Assembly: GCF_030433685.1 (NCBI RefSeq)
Contig: NZ_JAROCF010000001.1
Span: 558,001 to 622,000, forward strand
Direction of reading: 5' to 3'
Length of the DNA: 64,000 nt
Source of the DNA: Leifsonia williamsii
GTDB lineage: Bacteria > Actinomycetota > Actinomycetes > Actinomycetales > Microbacteriaceae
Shown here in pieces: positions 17,581 through 26,763 of this stretch (its first letter is position 1; each line of letters opens with the position of its first letter). The notes beneath the pieces were generated by a model, which saw only the letters and a list, made by a program, of their open reading frames with translations, ran no database searches and was not told the origin of the DNA. A program made the translations under genes and the position numbers.

Positions 17581-18072
17581 CTAGCTCGGCACCTCCGCGA
17601 GGAGGTCGTCGATCTGGCCCATGGCCTGGCGCATGCCCTCCTCCATGCCCATCTCCATCGATTCGGCGTACTCGCCGGCGCTGGGGAACCGGTTGAGCGT
17701 GGTCATGCGGGTGACGCCGTCGCGCTCCTCGAACGTGACGATGCCGCGGGCGGGGTCGCCAGGGGCCTTGGTTCCGTCGTCGTTCGAGAAGCCGTACTCG
17801 AACTCCAGCCGGCTCGGCGGGTCGATCGCCAGCATCCGCCACCAGCCGCGAGGCTTCTCGCCCTCGGGGGTGGTCATGTAATAGTCGGCCTCGCCCCCCG
17901 GCTCGAAGTCGTACTTCTCGAAGGTCGCCGGATAGCCGGGAGGCCCCCACCAGCGCTCGAGCTGCCGCGGGTCGGCCCAGAGCTGCCAGACCCGCTCGCG
18001 CGGGGCCTCGAACTCGGCGACGAACGTGAGCGTGAGCGCGTCCGCGTCCTTCTGCGTCTCGATGACCGTCAT
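17581..18072 (-). CDS. SRPBCC/AHSA1-like domain protein
   Basis: 163 residues with the usual START-like layout for this group: FEAPRERVWQLWADPRQLERWWGPPG at the N-terminus, a central GWWRMLAIDPPSRLEFEYGF sheet, and a final amphipathic helix (MEEGMRQAMGQIDDLLAE). Members often pair with ArsR repressors, as here, where the ATG overlaps the regulator stop as ATGA. The ligand or reaction is unknown. Confidence 0.88.
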   Translation of the reverse strand: MTVIETQKDADALTLTFVAEFEAPRERVWQLWADPRQLERWWGPPGYPATFEKYDFEPGGEADYYMTTPEGEKPRGWWRMLAIDPPSRLEFEYGFSNDDGTKAPGDPARGIVTFEERDGVTRMTTLNRFPSAGEYAESMEMGMEEGMRQAMGQIDDLLAEVPS

Positions 18073-18437
18073 CGTCCTGTCCTCTCCTGTCGGTCGGGTG
18101 GTGCGCCGTCGTCCTCGGCGAGGATGGCGGTCATGGCCTGCACGCGGTGGCGCCACAGCTGCTCGTAGCGGTCGAGGAGGCCGGAGGCGCGGCGGACGGC
18201 CTCCACGTCTCCGTGCACCACCCGCTCCCTGCCCCGCACGCTCTTGCCGACCAGGCCGGCGCGCTCGAGCACGGCGACGTGCTTCTGCACGGCCGCGAAG
18301 CTCATGTCGTAGTGCCGTGCGAGCTCGCTGACCGTGTGGTCGGCGCGCAGCGCGCGGGCGACGATGTCGCGCCGGGTCGCATCCGCCAGCGCGTGGAAGA
18401 GGCGATCGACCTCGTCGTCGCTGAGCGCGGGTTCCAT
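18069..18437 (-). CDS. ArsR-family transcriptional regulator
   Basis: 122 residues: DEVDRLFHALADATRRDIV, then HTH HTVSELARHYDMSFAAVQKH and the wing GLVGKSVRGRERVV. It has no metal-binding Cys pair, so it is of the non-metal type linked to SRPBCC genes. The ATG at 18437 lies immediately beside the 22-bp operator, leaving almost no leader; the transcript may be leaderless. It is likely autoregulatory and represses the downstream AHSA1-like gene. Confidence 0.88.
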   Translation of the reverse strand: MEPALSDDEVDRLFHALADATRRDIVARALRADHTVSELARHYDMSFAAVQKHVAVLERAGLVGKSVRGRERVVHGDVEAVRRASGLLDRYEQLWRHRVQAMTAILAEDDGAPPDRQERTGR

Positions 18438-18438
18438 T

Positions 18439-18460
18439 CGTACAACCATTTGGTTGTACG
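18439..18460. promoter_or_regulatory. ArsR operator palindrome
   Basis: Arms CGTACAACCA and TGGTTGTACG around a TT centre, perfect over 10 bases. ACAACCAnnTGGTTGT-type boxes are well known at ArsR-SRPBCC operons. It begins one base upstream of the regulator start codon. Confidence 0.8.
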
Positions 18461-18494
18461 TTAGCACCGTGCCCCGCCGACCGGAAGACCCGGT

Positions 18495-19265
18495 TCAGGA
18501 GGCCGCGAGCAGCCCCTCCACCACTCTCGCGGTGTCCTCCCACCCGGTGACCGCGCGCGTCGGGATGCCCAGGCGTACGACCGGGAAGTCGTTGCCGTCG
18601 GGGTCGAGGCGGTCGCCGACGAACAGCATGTCGGCGTACGGGATGCCGGTGACCGCCGCCAGCCTCGACATCCCGTACGCCTTGTCGACGCCGTGGCGGG
18701 TGATGTCGATGCTCGTGGAGCCGCCCGAGCGCACCTCCAGCTCGGGGAGGCGCTCCTGCACGGCGGCGCGGAGGGAGTTGCGGCGCGAGCCGTCGGGGTC
18801 CCAGGCGCGCTTGGCGTCGACCGGTGCGTCCTGACCGAGGGCCGAGAAGGTGATCTGCGAGCCGCGGTCCTCGAGCGGAGGGCCCCAGGTGTCCGTGCGC
18901 CAGAAGCCCAGGCGCGACGCCTCCTCCTCGACCGCGGCGAGCGCCCGGGAGCGCTCGGTCGCGGTGAGGTCCTCGGCGTACTGCAGTCTCCACTCCCCGT
19001 CGATCCAGCGCAGGTAGCGCGTGCCGCAGGTCGGCATCAGGTGCAGCGCCTCGCGGCGGGCCGTCGCGGGCAGCCGCGCGATCAGCTGGTCACGGAACTG
19101 CTCGAACCGGCCGCCGGAGATGACGCACACCTGGGTGCGCGCGAGCAGGCGCTCGAAGAGAGCGGCCATGTGCGGGTCGAGCGGCGACTTCGACGGCGCG
19201 AGGGTGTCGTCGAGGTCGAAGGCGACCAGCGCGGGCAGCGCGGTGCGGACGTCGGCGCGCGTCAT
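18495..19265 (-). CDS. HAD-IIB phosphatase/phosphomannomutase-like protein
   Basis: 256 residues. HAD motif I is FDLDDTL (16-22, nucleophile Asp17), motif II VISGGR, and near the C-terminus GSTSIDITRHGVDKAYGM and FVGDRLDPDGND (motif IV). The SIDITRHGVDK block resembles the eukaryotic-type phosphomannomutase and related HAD-IIB sugar phosphatases. Its ATG overlaps the polysaccharide lyase stop (ATGA), placing it last in the GH130-lyase operon. If GH130 releases mannose 1-phosphate, this enzyme could convert it to mannose 6-phosphate; a simple phosphatase is the alternative. Confidence 0.75.
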   Translation of the reverse strand: MTRADVRTALPALVAFDLDDTLAPSKSPLDPHMAALFERLLARTQVCVISGGRFEQFRDQLIARLPATARREALHLMPTCGTRYLRWIDGEWRLQYAEDLTATERSRALAAVEEEASRLGFWRTDTWGPPLEDRGSQITFSALGQDAPVDAKRAWDPDGSRRNSLRAAVQERLPELEVRSGGSTSIDITRHGVDKAYGMSRLAAVTGIPYADMLFVGDRLDPDGNDFPVVRLGIPTRAVTGWEDTARVVEGLLAAS

Positions 19266-22200
19266 GCTCCCGCCCGTCCGCGCCGTCGGCGCACCGCGAG
19301 GAGCACGGCGCCGGCCGCGAGGGCCAGGCCCGCGAGCAGTCCCCCGACGGTCAGGGCCGTCGTGTCGCTGCCCGTCGAGGCGAGGTCGCCGGTGGAGGTG
19401 GAGGTCGAGCTCCCCGCCGAGCCGGAGCCGGCGCCCGGGTCCGCGGCAGGGGCACCGCCGCCGGAGCCACCGCTGCTGCCACCGTTCCCACCACCGTTCC
19501 CACCACCAGGGTTCCCATTCCCGCCACCAGGGTTCCCGTTGCCCCCGCCAGGGTTCCCATTGCCCCCGCCAGGATTCCCGTTCCCCCCACCCGGCGCCGC
19601 CGCGATCCGCACGACCGCCGAGGCGACCTCCACCCCTCCGCTCAGCACCACGACCGTGTGCTGTCCTGCGGGGGTGCCGGCCGGAATGGTGGCGTCGAGC
19701 GCGAACGCGCCGTCCGCGTCCGCCGTGGCCGCGCCGAGCGCGACGGGCTTCGAGTGCAGCTCGACCGCGACCTCGGCGCCGGGCTCGAAGCCCGTGCCCT
19801 CGACCCGGATGCCCTTGCCGACCACGAGCGCCCCTCCGATGTGGAGGCTCGGCGTCGCCGGTCCGCGGAGGCCGTCGATCGCGCTCTTCAGCGCCGCCGC
19901 GCGGGCGTCGATGACGTCCTGCGTGGCGTCGGCGGCCTTCAGCGTCTGCTTCGCCGCCTCCAACGCGGGGATCAGCGGAGCCCAGCTCTTCGGCGTGTAC
20001 CGGGTGCTGTCGAGCGCGTTCGCCTGGTCGACCAGGGCCTGGAGCGCGCTCTTGTCGACCGCCACGCTGACGGCGCAGCGCACGAACTCGTCGCCGTTGG
20101 CGTGCGCCACGACGACGGACGTGGTGCCCGACATGCCCGTCTTCAGGTCGACCGTGATCGTGCCGTCGGCCGCCACGCGAGGTGCCCCGGCGACGGCGGC
20201 GACGGCCGGGTCGAGCGTGTCCGCCACGATCGTGTCGCTGGCGTCGACCGGCGAGATGGTCGCCGTGAGCGTCGCGCTGCTGTCGCGGTCGGCTGCGACC
20301 GGGCCGGTGCAGGCAAGGCTGTAGCCGCCGTACAGCTCGAACTCCCAGATGTTGAGGCCGTACTTGGTCGCCGGCGAGCCGATGACGCGCACGAAGCGCA
20401 CCTCCGCGCTCGCGAAGTCGGCGATGTCGCGGCGGTGGTTCGCCGTGCCGGTGTTCTGCACGTGCGAGAGGAGGCCCCAGTCGGTCCCGTTCACCGAGCC
20501 CTCGATCCGGTAGTCGGTGGAGTTGCTGGTCTCCCACTCCACGACGGCCTGGGACACCGAGCGCACGGAGCCCAGGTCGACCTGCAGCCAGTTCTGGTTG
20601 GTGTACGGCGGCGTCGCGGTCGTCGCCGGACGGGCCGACGACCACTTGGTCGCGGCCGAGCCGTCCGTCGCGGCGGAGGGCTGGATGTTGGCGAGGTTGT
20701 TGTAGACGCTGTCCGCGGTCGTGGTTCTGCCTTGCGCGAGGTTCACCCGCCCGCCCGCGGTGGGCGCGGTGGTGATCGCGCTGCTGTCGAACACCTCGAA
20801 CTCCCAGGCCGAGACCCCGTACGAGGTGTTGGCACGCTTCACGGTCTGCATCCGGACGTACCGGCCGGTGGCGTTCACCGCGATGAGGTCGGTGCCGCCG
20901 TCGCTGCCGGCCGTCGGCGTCGTGTACGCGTCACGCCAGGCGCTGCCGTCGTCGGAGACCTGGATCTTGTACTGGCTGGCGTACGACGCCTCCCAGTACA
21001 GCCGCACAGCGCCGATCTTCTGCGAGCTGCCGAGGTCGACCTGGAGCCAGGAGGTGTCGGGCGAGCCGGTGCGGTCGGCGATCCAGCGCGTGGTCTGGTT
21101 GCCGTCGGTAGCGTTGCCGGGGCCGGTGCCGTCGGAGGCCGTCGTCGTCGCGCCCAGCGCGAGGTTCACGCTCGCCGTCGCCGCGAACTCGGCGACGGAG
21201 TAGGTGCCGCCTCCCGGTCCGGCGAGGGGCCGGAGGCGGACGAAGTTCGCCGCCGTCGCCGGGAAGTCGACGTGCTGGTGGCCGCCGGTGGCGTTCTGCA
21301 CCAGCTTCTGGTCGGTCCAGTTCGTGCCGTCGGTCGAGGTCTGGATCAGGTACCGCGACGCATACTCCGCGCCCCAGTCGATGTCGGCGCCCATCGCGTA
21401 CGATCCCGGAGCGAGCCGCTGCTGCAGCCACGGACCGCTTCCGGCGGACTGCCACGTGGTCGCCTGGTCCTTGTCGCCGGCGGAGGCGGGGCCGTGCCCG
21501 TCGGCGGACGCGGACGCGGTGTACGGCGAGCCGTGCGAGTCGTCGACGGCCAGCGGCGCGGTGACGGTCTTGCCGAGGTTCGCGCCGGTGCCGAGCACGA
21601 AGGTGCCGCGTGCGGCCTCCGCTCCCCCGGTGAGCGACACATCGACGAGGAGGCCCGGCTGGCTCGGGTTGGAGACGCTCACGACCGGCACGCCCGTGCT
21701 CTCGTCGAGCATGACGATGGCCGGACGGCTGACCGTGAGGGTGCGGCCGTCGCCCAGGTCGAGCGAGCCCGCCTGGTAGAACGTCGCCATCGTGCGCTTC
21801 AGGCCGGCATGCCGGACCGCCTGCACCGTGGTGTCGTTGCGGAGGATGCTGACCGCCGGCTTCTTCGCGTACGCCTGGGTCTGCCCGGGCGAGGCGGCGG
21901 GCAGCACGATGTACTCGTAGGAGGCGTCCGTCGGCGCCACCCCGTGGTCGACGTACAGCGTGAAGGCGTCGTGGCTCTCGGCCTCCCCGCCGTAGTAGCT
22001 GCCGGTCTGCGTCTTGTCCGAGACGGTCACCTTCTGGCCTGCCGGGAAGACGTAGCCGACCTTGTCGTTGTAGGCCCAGGAGGGGTCGCTCACGACCTGC
22101 GCGTCGGTGCCGGCGGCGACCTTGGTACCGTCGACGGTCGCGTTGTCCTTGGCGGCCACCTGGTTGATGGTCGTGTGGATGGGCGCGGCCGACGTCGACC

Positions 22201-23743
22201 GGATGCCGGAGCCGAGCGCCACCATCTCGTCGTCGAAGTAGTAGTAGCTCTTCTGCGCCTGCGTGCCGACGCGGTCGAGGCTCTGGACGCTCGCGCCGTA
22301 CCGCCCGTCGGAGACGCCGCCGGTGAAGGCGCCGTTGTTGCCCGAGCGGCCGTTGGCGCCGAGGGTGGTCTCCTTCACGTACGGCACGGTCGTGCCCGGG
22401 TAGTGGAACCAGTCGAAGGCCGGGCCGAGCGCGGTGTACTCCGTGTTGGTCACCTGGATGGCCGTGGTGCCCGTGCGGTTCCACACGACCTCGTTGCCCA
22501 CGTCCTTGCGGATGGTGGAGCGGTACTCGCTGCCGACCGTGCGGTTGGAGTTGAGGCCGGTGACGATGCCGTAGCCGGGGCGCTGGTGCGAGCTGAACTC
22601 CGAGCGCCAGAAGTAGGTGTCGCCGTCGGCGCCGTTGCCGGCCGTCTTGCCGCGGATGTTGTCGGCCATCGCCCGGTACGCGGTCGCGTACAGCGCGTCG
22701 GTGCGCGCCATGCGGTCGAGCGGGTCGAGGAAGACGGCGGCGTAGCTGGTCACGCCGTCGACCGTGGTCGCCGGGCGGTAGAGGAGGTACAGCATCTCGA
22801 TCTCGCCCCGGATCAGCCAGCGGGTGCCGCCGACGATGTAGAACGCGATCGTGTCGAGCTGGTCGCGGGTGAAGGCGAGGCTGGTCCCACGGGCGGCATC
22901 CGCCCACATCGCCACCATCGTGAACAGCGCCATGCCGTAGCCCTCGCTGTAGAGCTGCGCGCCGTGTGCCCAGAAGGTCCCGTCGGGCTGCACCGCCTCC
23001 TGCACCGTCCCGGAGTCATCCACGGCGACGGTCTGCACCATCGTCGCGAAACCGGCGCGGATCTGGTCGGCGTCGCGCGTGGCGAGCGCCTTGTACAGGT
23101 AGTCGGAGGTGCGCCACGCGCCGTTCGCGCCCGCCGGGTCGAGCTTGCCCTGGTTGTGCTTGATCGCGAGAGCGGCGGCGGCCGGGCTCAGCTTGTCGCC
23201 GAGGAAGATCGAGATGCGGCCCATGGCGATGGACTCGCCGATCTCGGTCTCCCACCAGTTGGTGTTGCCGGGGTCCGCCTGGTCCCAGTACGCGAGGGCG
23301 CGCTCCTCGGCGGCGATCAGGCGCGGGTCGCCGTACCCCTTCGCCGTCTTGTCGCGGTACGCCTGGGCGATCGCGACCATCCGGTAGAGCGCCTTGTAGG
23401 CGTCCCACGTCTTGCCGTTCGCCGAGCTGGTCCGGTCGGTGTAGTCGACGTCCGACCACGACCCGTCCGCCTTCTGCGAGGCGACGTAGTCGAGCGCGGC
23501 GGAGGTCTGGGCCAGGTAGATGCCATTGGCGATCTGCACCTCGTCGCCCTGGCTGAGGTAGTAGTCCTGCAGCCGGGAGACGATCGTCGAGACGTCCGTC
23601 TCGAGGTCGGCCGCCTGCGCCGGCGCGGGCAGGCCGACGAGCGTCACGGCCAGCGCGACGAGGAACGCCAGCACGGAGGCGAGGCGCGTCCGGCGGGCGA
23701 GGGCGGGGCGTGGAGCGGTGTGTTCTTCGGGGTGACGCATCAT
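19262..23743 (-). CDS. Family 8 polysaccharide lyase, multidomain, LAxTG wall-anchored
   Basis: 1493 residues. A Sec signal runs to about residue 44 (arginine patch, hydrophobic core, PAPAQA). The PL8 alpha/alpha toroid follows with NTNWWETEIG at 160-169 and the catalytic loop DGTFWAHGAQLYSEGYG at 254-270 (His260 and a Tyr). The PL8 beta domains continue to about 720. Three F5/8-type C (discoidin/CBM32-like) domains then occur, each with a WLQVDLGS or related block, a helical FIVAR-like segment, an Ig-like domain, a stalk of GGGNGNP repeats, and LASTG at 1454-1458 before a membrane span and Arg-rich tail. The enzyme should cut a uronic-acid polysaccharide (hyaluronan, chondroitin or xanthan type) at the cell surface. 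AAGGAG precedes the ATG. Confidence 0.92.
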   Translation of the reverse strand: MMRHPEEHTAPRPALARRTRLASVLAFLVALAVTLVGLPAPAQAADLETDVSTIVSRLQDYYLSQGDEVQIANGIYLAQTSAALDYVASQKADGSWSDVDYTDRTSSANGKTWDAYKALYRMVAIAQAYRDKTAKGYGDPRLIAAEERALAYWDQADPGNTNWWETEIGESIAMGRISIFLGDKLSPAAAALAIKHNQGKLDPAGANGAWRTSDYLYKALATRDADQIRAGFATMVQTVAVDDSGTVQEAVQPDGTFWAHGAQLYSEGYGMALFTMVAMWADAARGTSLAFTRDQLDTIAFYIVGGTRWLIRGEIEMLYLLYRPATTVDGVTSYAAVFLDPLDRMARTDALYATAYRAMADNIRGKTAGNGADGDTYFWRSEFSSHQRPGYGIVTGLNSNRTVGSEYRSTIRKDVGNEVVWNRTGTTAIQVTNTEYTALGPAFDWFHYPGTTVPYVKETTLGANGRSGNNGAFTGGVSDGRYGASVQSLDRVGTQAQKSYYYFDDEMVALGSGIRSTSAAPIHTTINQVAAKDNATVDGTKVAAGTDAQVVSDPSWAYNDKVGYVFPAGQKVTVSDKTQTGSYYGGEAESHDAFTLYVDHGVAPTDASYEYIVLPAASPGQTQAYAKKPAVSILRNDTTVQAVRHAGLKRTMATFYQAGSLDLGDGRTLTVSRPAIVMLDESTGVPVVSVSNPSQPGLLVDVSLTGGAEAARGTFVLGTGANLGKTVTAPLAVDDSHGSPYTASASADGHGPASAGDKDQATTWQSAGSGPWLQQRLAPGSYAMGADIDWGAEYASRYLIQTSTDGTNWTDQKLVQNATGGHQHVDFPATAANFVRLRPLAGPGGGTYSVAEFAATASVNLALGATTTASDGTGPGNATDGNQTTRWIADRTGSPDTSWLQVDLGSSQKIGAVRLYWEASYASQYKIQVSDDGSAWRDAYTTPTAGSDGGTDLIAVNATGRYVRMQTVKRANTSYGVSAWEFEVFDSSAITTAPTAGGRVNLAQGRTTTADSVYNNLANIQPSAATDGSAATKWSSARPATTATPPYTNQNWLQVDLGSVRSVSQAVVEWETSNSTDYRIEGSVNGTDWGLLSHVQNTGTANHRRDIADFASAEVRFVRVIGSPATKYGLNIWEFELYGGYSLACTGPVAADRDSSATLTATISPVDASDTIVADTLDPAVAAVAGAPRVAADGTITVDLKTGMSGTTSVVVAHANGDEFVRCAVSVAVDKSALQALVDQANALDSTRYTPKSWAPLIPALEAAKQTLKAADATQDVIDARAAALKSAIDGLRGPATPSLHIGGALVVGKGIRVEGTGFEPGAEVAVELHSKPVALGAATADADGAFALDATIPAGTPAGQHTVVVLSGGVEVASAVVRIAAAPGGGNGNPGGGNGNPGGGNGNPGGGNGNPGGGNGGGNGGSSGGSGGGAPAADPGAGSGSAGSSTSTSTGDLASTGSDTTALTVGGLLAGLALAAGAVLLAVRRRRGRAGA
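19485..19590. repeat. 18-bp tandem repeat encoding the Gly-Asn-Pro stalk
   Basis: About five units of a CCAGGGTTCCCATTGCCC-like sequence. On the coding strand they give the hexapeptide repeat GGGNGN-P. Unit length is a multiple of three, so stalk length can vary without loss of the anchor. Confidence 0.75.
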
Positions 23744-23765
23744 TGCGCAGAACTCCTTGTTCGCT

Positions 23766-23822
23766 GGTGCGGTGCTCGGGTGGCGGTGCTCGGGGTGCGG
23801 TGCTCGGGAGGCGGTGCTCGGC
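23766..23822. repeat. Four 14-bp tandem repeats in the GH130-lyase gap
   Basis: Units of the form GTGCGGTGCTCGGG or GGCGGTGCTCGGGA follow one another directly. They fill most of the 85-base gap between the GH130 stop and the lyase start. They contain no promoter-like sequence that I can see; they may shape the mRNA or mark slippage. Confidence 0.6.
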
Positions 23823-23828
23823 AGCCGG

Positions 23829-24920
23829 TCAGGCGGTCCGGACGAGGCGCGCCACGCAGATGCGGGTGTCGGCGGCCCCGTAGAAGACGAAGTGCTCCCC
23901 GTCGATCTTCTCGATCGCGGTGGGGAAGAGCACGTTGGCGACGGTGCCCGCGGTCTCGTCCGCGGTCTCCGGCGTCATCAGCGGCTCGCTCGTGCGGGCG
24001 AGCACGCGCGAGGGGTCGTCGGCGTCGAGCAGCATGGCGCCGACGACGTAGTTGACGGTGAACGCCTGCGGCACGAAGGCGCCTCCCGGCAGGTCGCCGG
24101 TGACGCCGTGGTGCAGCAGCAGCCACCCCTCCGGCACGCGCAGCGGCGCGGGGCCGGCGCCGATCTTCAGCGCCTCCCACTCGAACTCCGGGCCGGCGAC
24201 GAAGCGGTGGCCCGCCGGACGGGTGAGGGCGGTGACGTCACTCAGCGCCTCCTCGACCGGGATGTACGAGATCCAGATGGAGGCGCGGCTGTCGGTGACG
24301 CCCGCGGGCAGCGGCGGCTGCTCGCCCGGGCGCACGAAGCCGAAGTCCCACATCGGGCGGTGCAGCATCGCGAAGCTCGGGCGTCCCTCCGGGCCGGGCA
24401 CGATCTCGGGGAAGAAGACCACGTCCTTGTTCGGGAACAGGTTGAGGTCGGTGTCGAGCGCGTCGTCGTAGGCGAACTGCAGCGGACCGAGCCGCCGCCA
24501 CTCGCTCCCGTCGGTGGAGACGGCGAGCGCCGGCTTCGGGCCCAGCGGGCCGAACGCGACATAGCTCATGACGTGGAGGCCCAGGTCGGGCAGCCAGGTG
24601 ATGCGCGGGTCCTCGACGCCGCCGTGGTCGGTGCCGTGCTCCCAGCCGCGGTCGGCCTCGAGCGCCACCTCCAGCCCGTCGACCCCGGCCGGGATGCCGT
24701 CGACGACCACCACGCGCGCCCGTCCGATCCGCGACACGTTGCCCTCGGCGACGAGCCGGGGGAAGAGGTGGATGGTGCCGTCGGGGCCCTGCACGGTCGC
24801 GGGGTTGAGCACCCCCTCCACCTGCCGCGGATCGTCGGCGGCGGGCTCCATGACGATCCCGGCGCGCTCGAGGGCGTACGGGATGGCGACGGTGGTGGTG
24901 CGTGCGGCGATGGTGGACAC
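23829..24920 (-). CDS. GH130 mannoside phosphorylase or mannosidase
   Basis: 363 residues of five-bladed propeller type. GVLNPATVQGPDGTIHLFPRLVAEG at the start and GGVEDPRITWL at 100-110 are family blocks; Asp104 is the expected proton donor. ALDTDLNLFPNKDVVFFPE and LLLHHGVTGD match the substrate and phosphate side. GH130 enzymes act on beta-mannosides, most by phosphorolysis to mannose 1-phosphate, a few by hydrolysis. Which one applies depends on phosphate-binding residues I cannot align here. There is no signal peptide, so it works on imported sugar. The GTG start has GAGAGG upstream; the gene follows the importer genes after 55 bases. Confidence 0.88.
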   Translation of the reverse strand: MSTIAARTTTVAIPYALERAGIVMEPAADDPRQVEGVLNPATVQGPDGTIHLFPRLVAEGNVSRIGRARVVVVDGIPAGVDGLEVALEADRGWEHGTDHGGVEDPRITWLPDLGLHVMSYVAFGPLGPKPALAVSTDGSEWRRLGPLQFAYDDALDTDLNLFPNKDVVFFPEIVPGPEGRPSFAMLHRPMWDFGFVRPGEQPPLPAGVTDSRASIWISYIPVEEALSDVTALTRPAGHRFVAGPEFEWEALKIGAGPAPLRVPEGWLLLHHGVTGDLPGGAFVPQAFTVNYVVGAMLLDADDPSRVLARTSEPLMTPETADETAGTVANVLFPTAIEKIDGEHFVFYGAADTRICVARLVRTA

Positions 24921-24975
24921 GGTGCCTCTCTTGCGGGGTGTGGATGCGGTCGGGCCGGGCGGGGTCAGCGCCCGC

Positions 24976-25854
24976 TCAGCCCTTGACGGCGCCGACGACG
25001 CCGTTGACCAGGTAACGCTGGATGAAGATGTAGCCGACGATCAGCGGGGCCGCGACGATGAAGGTCGCGGCGGCCAGCAGCGGCCACTGGTTGCCGTAGG
25101 TGCCCTTGAAGGCGTACAGGCCGACGGTCACCGGGAACTTGGTGGGGTCGGCGAGCAGGACCGTTGCGAGGATGATCTCGTTCCAGATCCAGACCGCCTG
25201 GAGGATGAACACGGTGACCAGCGCCGGCCGGGCCAGCGGCAGGATGAAGGTGAACAGGTAGCGCCAGTAGCCGACGCCGTCCATGGCGGCCGCCTCGTCG
25301 AGCTCGCGCGGGATCGACTTCACGAATCCGCTCAGCAGCAGCGGGCCGACGCCGACGCCCACCCCGACGAGCAGGATGTAGCCGAGCTGGGTGTCGTACA
25401 GCCCGAGCCGCAGGAGCAGCTGGAACTGCGTGATCAGCGCGTTCGGGAGGAACAGCACCAGCACGAACACGATCGACCAGTACTTGGCGCCGCGGACGTA
25501 ACCGCGGGCGACCGGGAACGCGAGCACGAGCGTGAGCAGCGTCCCGATCGCCGAGCCGACCGCGGTGTAGAGCACGCTGTTGAGGATGTAGGCGCCGAAG
25601 TCGCCCTTCTCCCACGCCGTGGCGAAGTTGCCCCACTGCGGGTCGGCGACGATCCCGACCGGGTTCGCCACGAACTCCGCCTGCGACTTCAACGCGGTGT
25701 TGAGCAGGTAGAGCAGCGGGAACACGAACACGACCATCAGGATCGCCGCGCACACGTACGCGCCGACCGGGATGCGCCGCCGCCGGCGGGCGAGCGCCGC
25801 CTCGCGGGTGCGCGGGGTCGTGACCGGAACGGAGTCGGTCGTGGTGCTGGTCAC
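24976..25854 (-). CDS. Carbohydrate ABC transporter permease (MalG type)
   Basis: 292 residues, six spans, with the MalG-type EAA loop PRELDEAAAMDGVGYWRYLF near residue 195 and a C-terminal LVNGVVGAVKG end. A basic N-terminal stretch (ARRRRRI) precedes the first span. The GTG at 25854 overlaps the MalF-type gene by GTGA. Partner ATPase is not encoded here, so a shared MsiK-like ATPase elsewhere is likely, as is common in actinobacteria. Confidence 0.92.
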   Translation of the reverse strand: MTSTTTDSVPVTTPRTREAALARRRRRIPVGAYVCAAILMVVFVFPLLYLLNTALKSQAEFVANPVGIVADPQWGNFATAWEKGDFGAYILNSVLYTAVGSAIGTLLTLVLAFPVARGYVRGAKYWSIVFVLVLFLPNALITQFQLLLRLGLYDTQLGYILLVGVGVGVGPLLLSGFVKSIPRELDEAAAMDGVGYWRYLFTFILPLARPALVTVFILQAVWIWNEIILATVLLADPTKFPVTVGLYAFKGTYGNQWPLLAAATFIVAAPLIVGYIFIQRYLVNGVVGAVKG

Positions 25855-26762
25855 AGCTTCGCCTCCCGTCGGCGCAGGATGGTCAGGGCGACGACGGCCA
25901 CGATCGCGACGAGCACGAACTGGACCATCGAGACGGCGGCGGCGTAGCCCTGCGACTGCGAGAGCGTCGTGCCGGAGGCGCCGCCGAAGCCCTGCACGTA
26001 CACCAGGAGCGACAGCACCTGGGTGGACCGGTTGTTGGGCCCGCTCAGGACGTAGATCAGCTGGTAGCTCTGCAGCGCGTTCACGATGCCGAGCAGCACG
26101 TTGGCCGTGATCGACGGCGCGAGCAGCGGGACCGTGACGCTCCGGAAGCGCTGCCAGCCGCTCGCGCCGTCGAGCTCCGCGGCCTCGTACAGCTCCTCGG
26201 GCACCGCCTGGAGGCCCGACAGGAAGATGATCACCGAGACGCCGAGGACCATCCACACCTGCACGAGGATCACCAGCGCGAGCGCCAGCGCCGGGTCGCC
26301 GAAGAACGCCGAGTGCGCGCCGAACGCCTTCAGCAGGGAGGCCGCAGGGCCTCCGCTCACGTTGAAGATGAGCGACCACACCAGGCCGGTGACCGTCACG
26401 CCGAGGATGGTCGGCATGAAGACCACCGCCCGGTAGAAGTCGCGGCCCTTCAGCTTGCGGTTGAGCAGGACGGCGACGGCGAGCGCGATCACGATCTGCA
26501 GCACCGTGCTCACGACGGCGAAGATCAGCGTGTTGCGCAGCGCGTTGGCGCTGTCCGCCCACTTGGCGGGCGAGAAGAAGTCGACGTAGTTCTGCAGCCC
26601 GACGAAGTCGATCGGCAGGCCGGGGAGGCCGCGCAGGTTCGTGAACGAGGCCACCAGCACGCCGACCGCAGGCACGAAGCCGAAGACGCCGAGCAGCAGC
26701 ATCCCGAGTCCGAAGGTGATCCGGACCGGGGTGCGCCGCGGGAAGGGGAAGGAGTCTGCCAT
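25851..26762 (-). CDS. Carbohydrate ABC transporter permease (MalF type)
   Basis: 303 residues, six predicted spans. The sequence NFVGLQNYVDFF-like VGLQNYVDFFSPAKW after span 1 and the EAA loop PEELYEAAELDGASGWQRF near residue 190 mark it as the MalF/ThuF-type subunit. The ATG begins one base after the binding-protein stop. It forms a pair with the MalG-type permease. Confidence 0.92.
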   Translation of the reverse strand: MADSFPFPRRTPVRITFGLGMLLLGVFGFVPAVGVLVASFTNLRGLPGLPIDFVGLQNYVDFFSPAKWADSANALRNTLIFAVVSTVLQIVIALAVAVLLNRKLKGRDFYRAVVFMPTILGVTVTGLVWSLIFNVSGGPAASLLKAFGAHSAFFGDPALALALVILVQVWMVLGVSVIIFLSGLQAVPEELYEAAELDGASGWQRFRSVTVPLLAPSITANVLLGIVNALQSYQLIYVLSGPNNRSTQVLSLLVYVQGFGGASGTTLSQSQGYAAAVSMVQFVLVAIVAVVALTILRRREAKL

Positions 26763-26763
26763 G

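Noticed and set aside
19658..24055. 1465-codon open frame on the + strand opposite the polysaccharide lyase
   Set aside because: Product is Arg/His/Val-rich without any domain, and codon positions are those of a shadow. The minus strand encodes a full signal peptide, PL8 core and sortase anchor.
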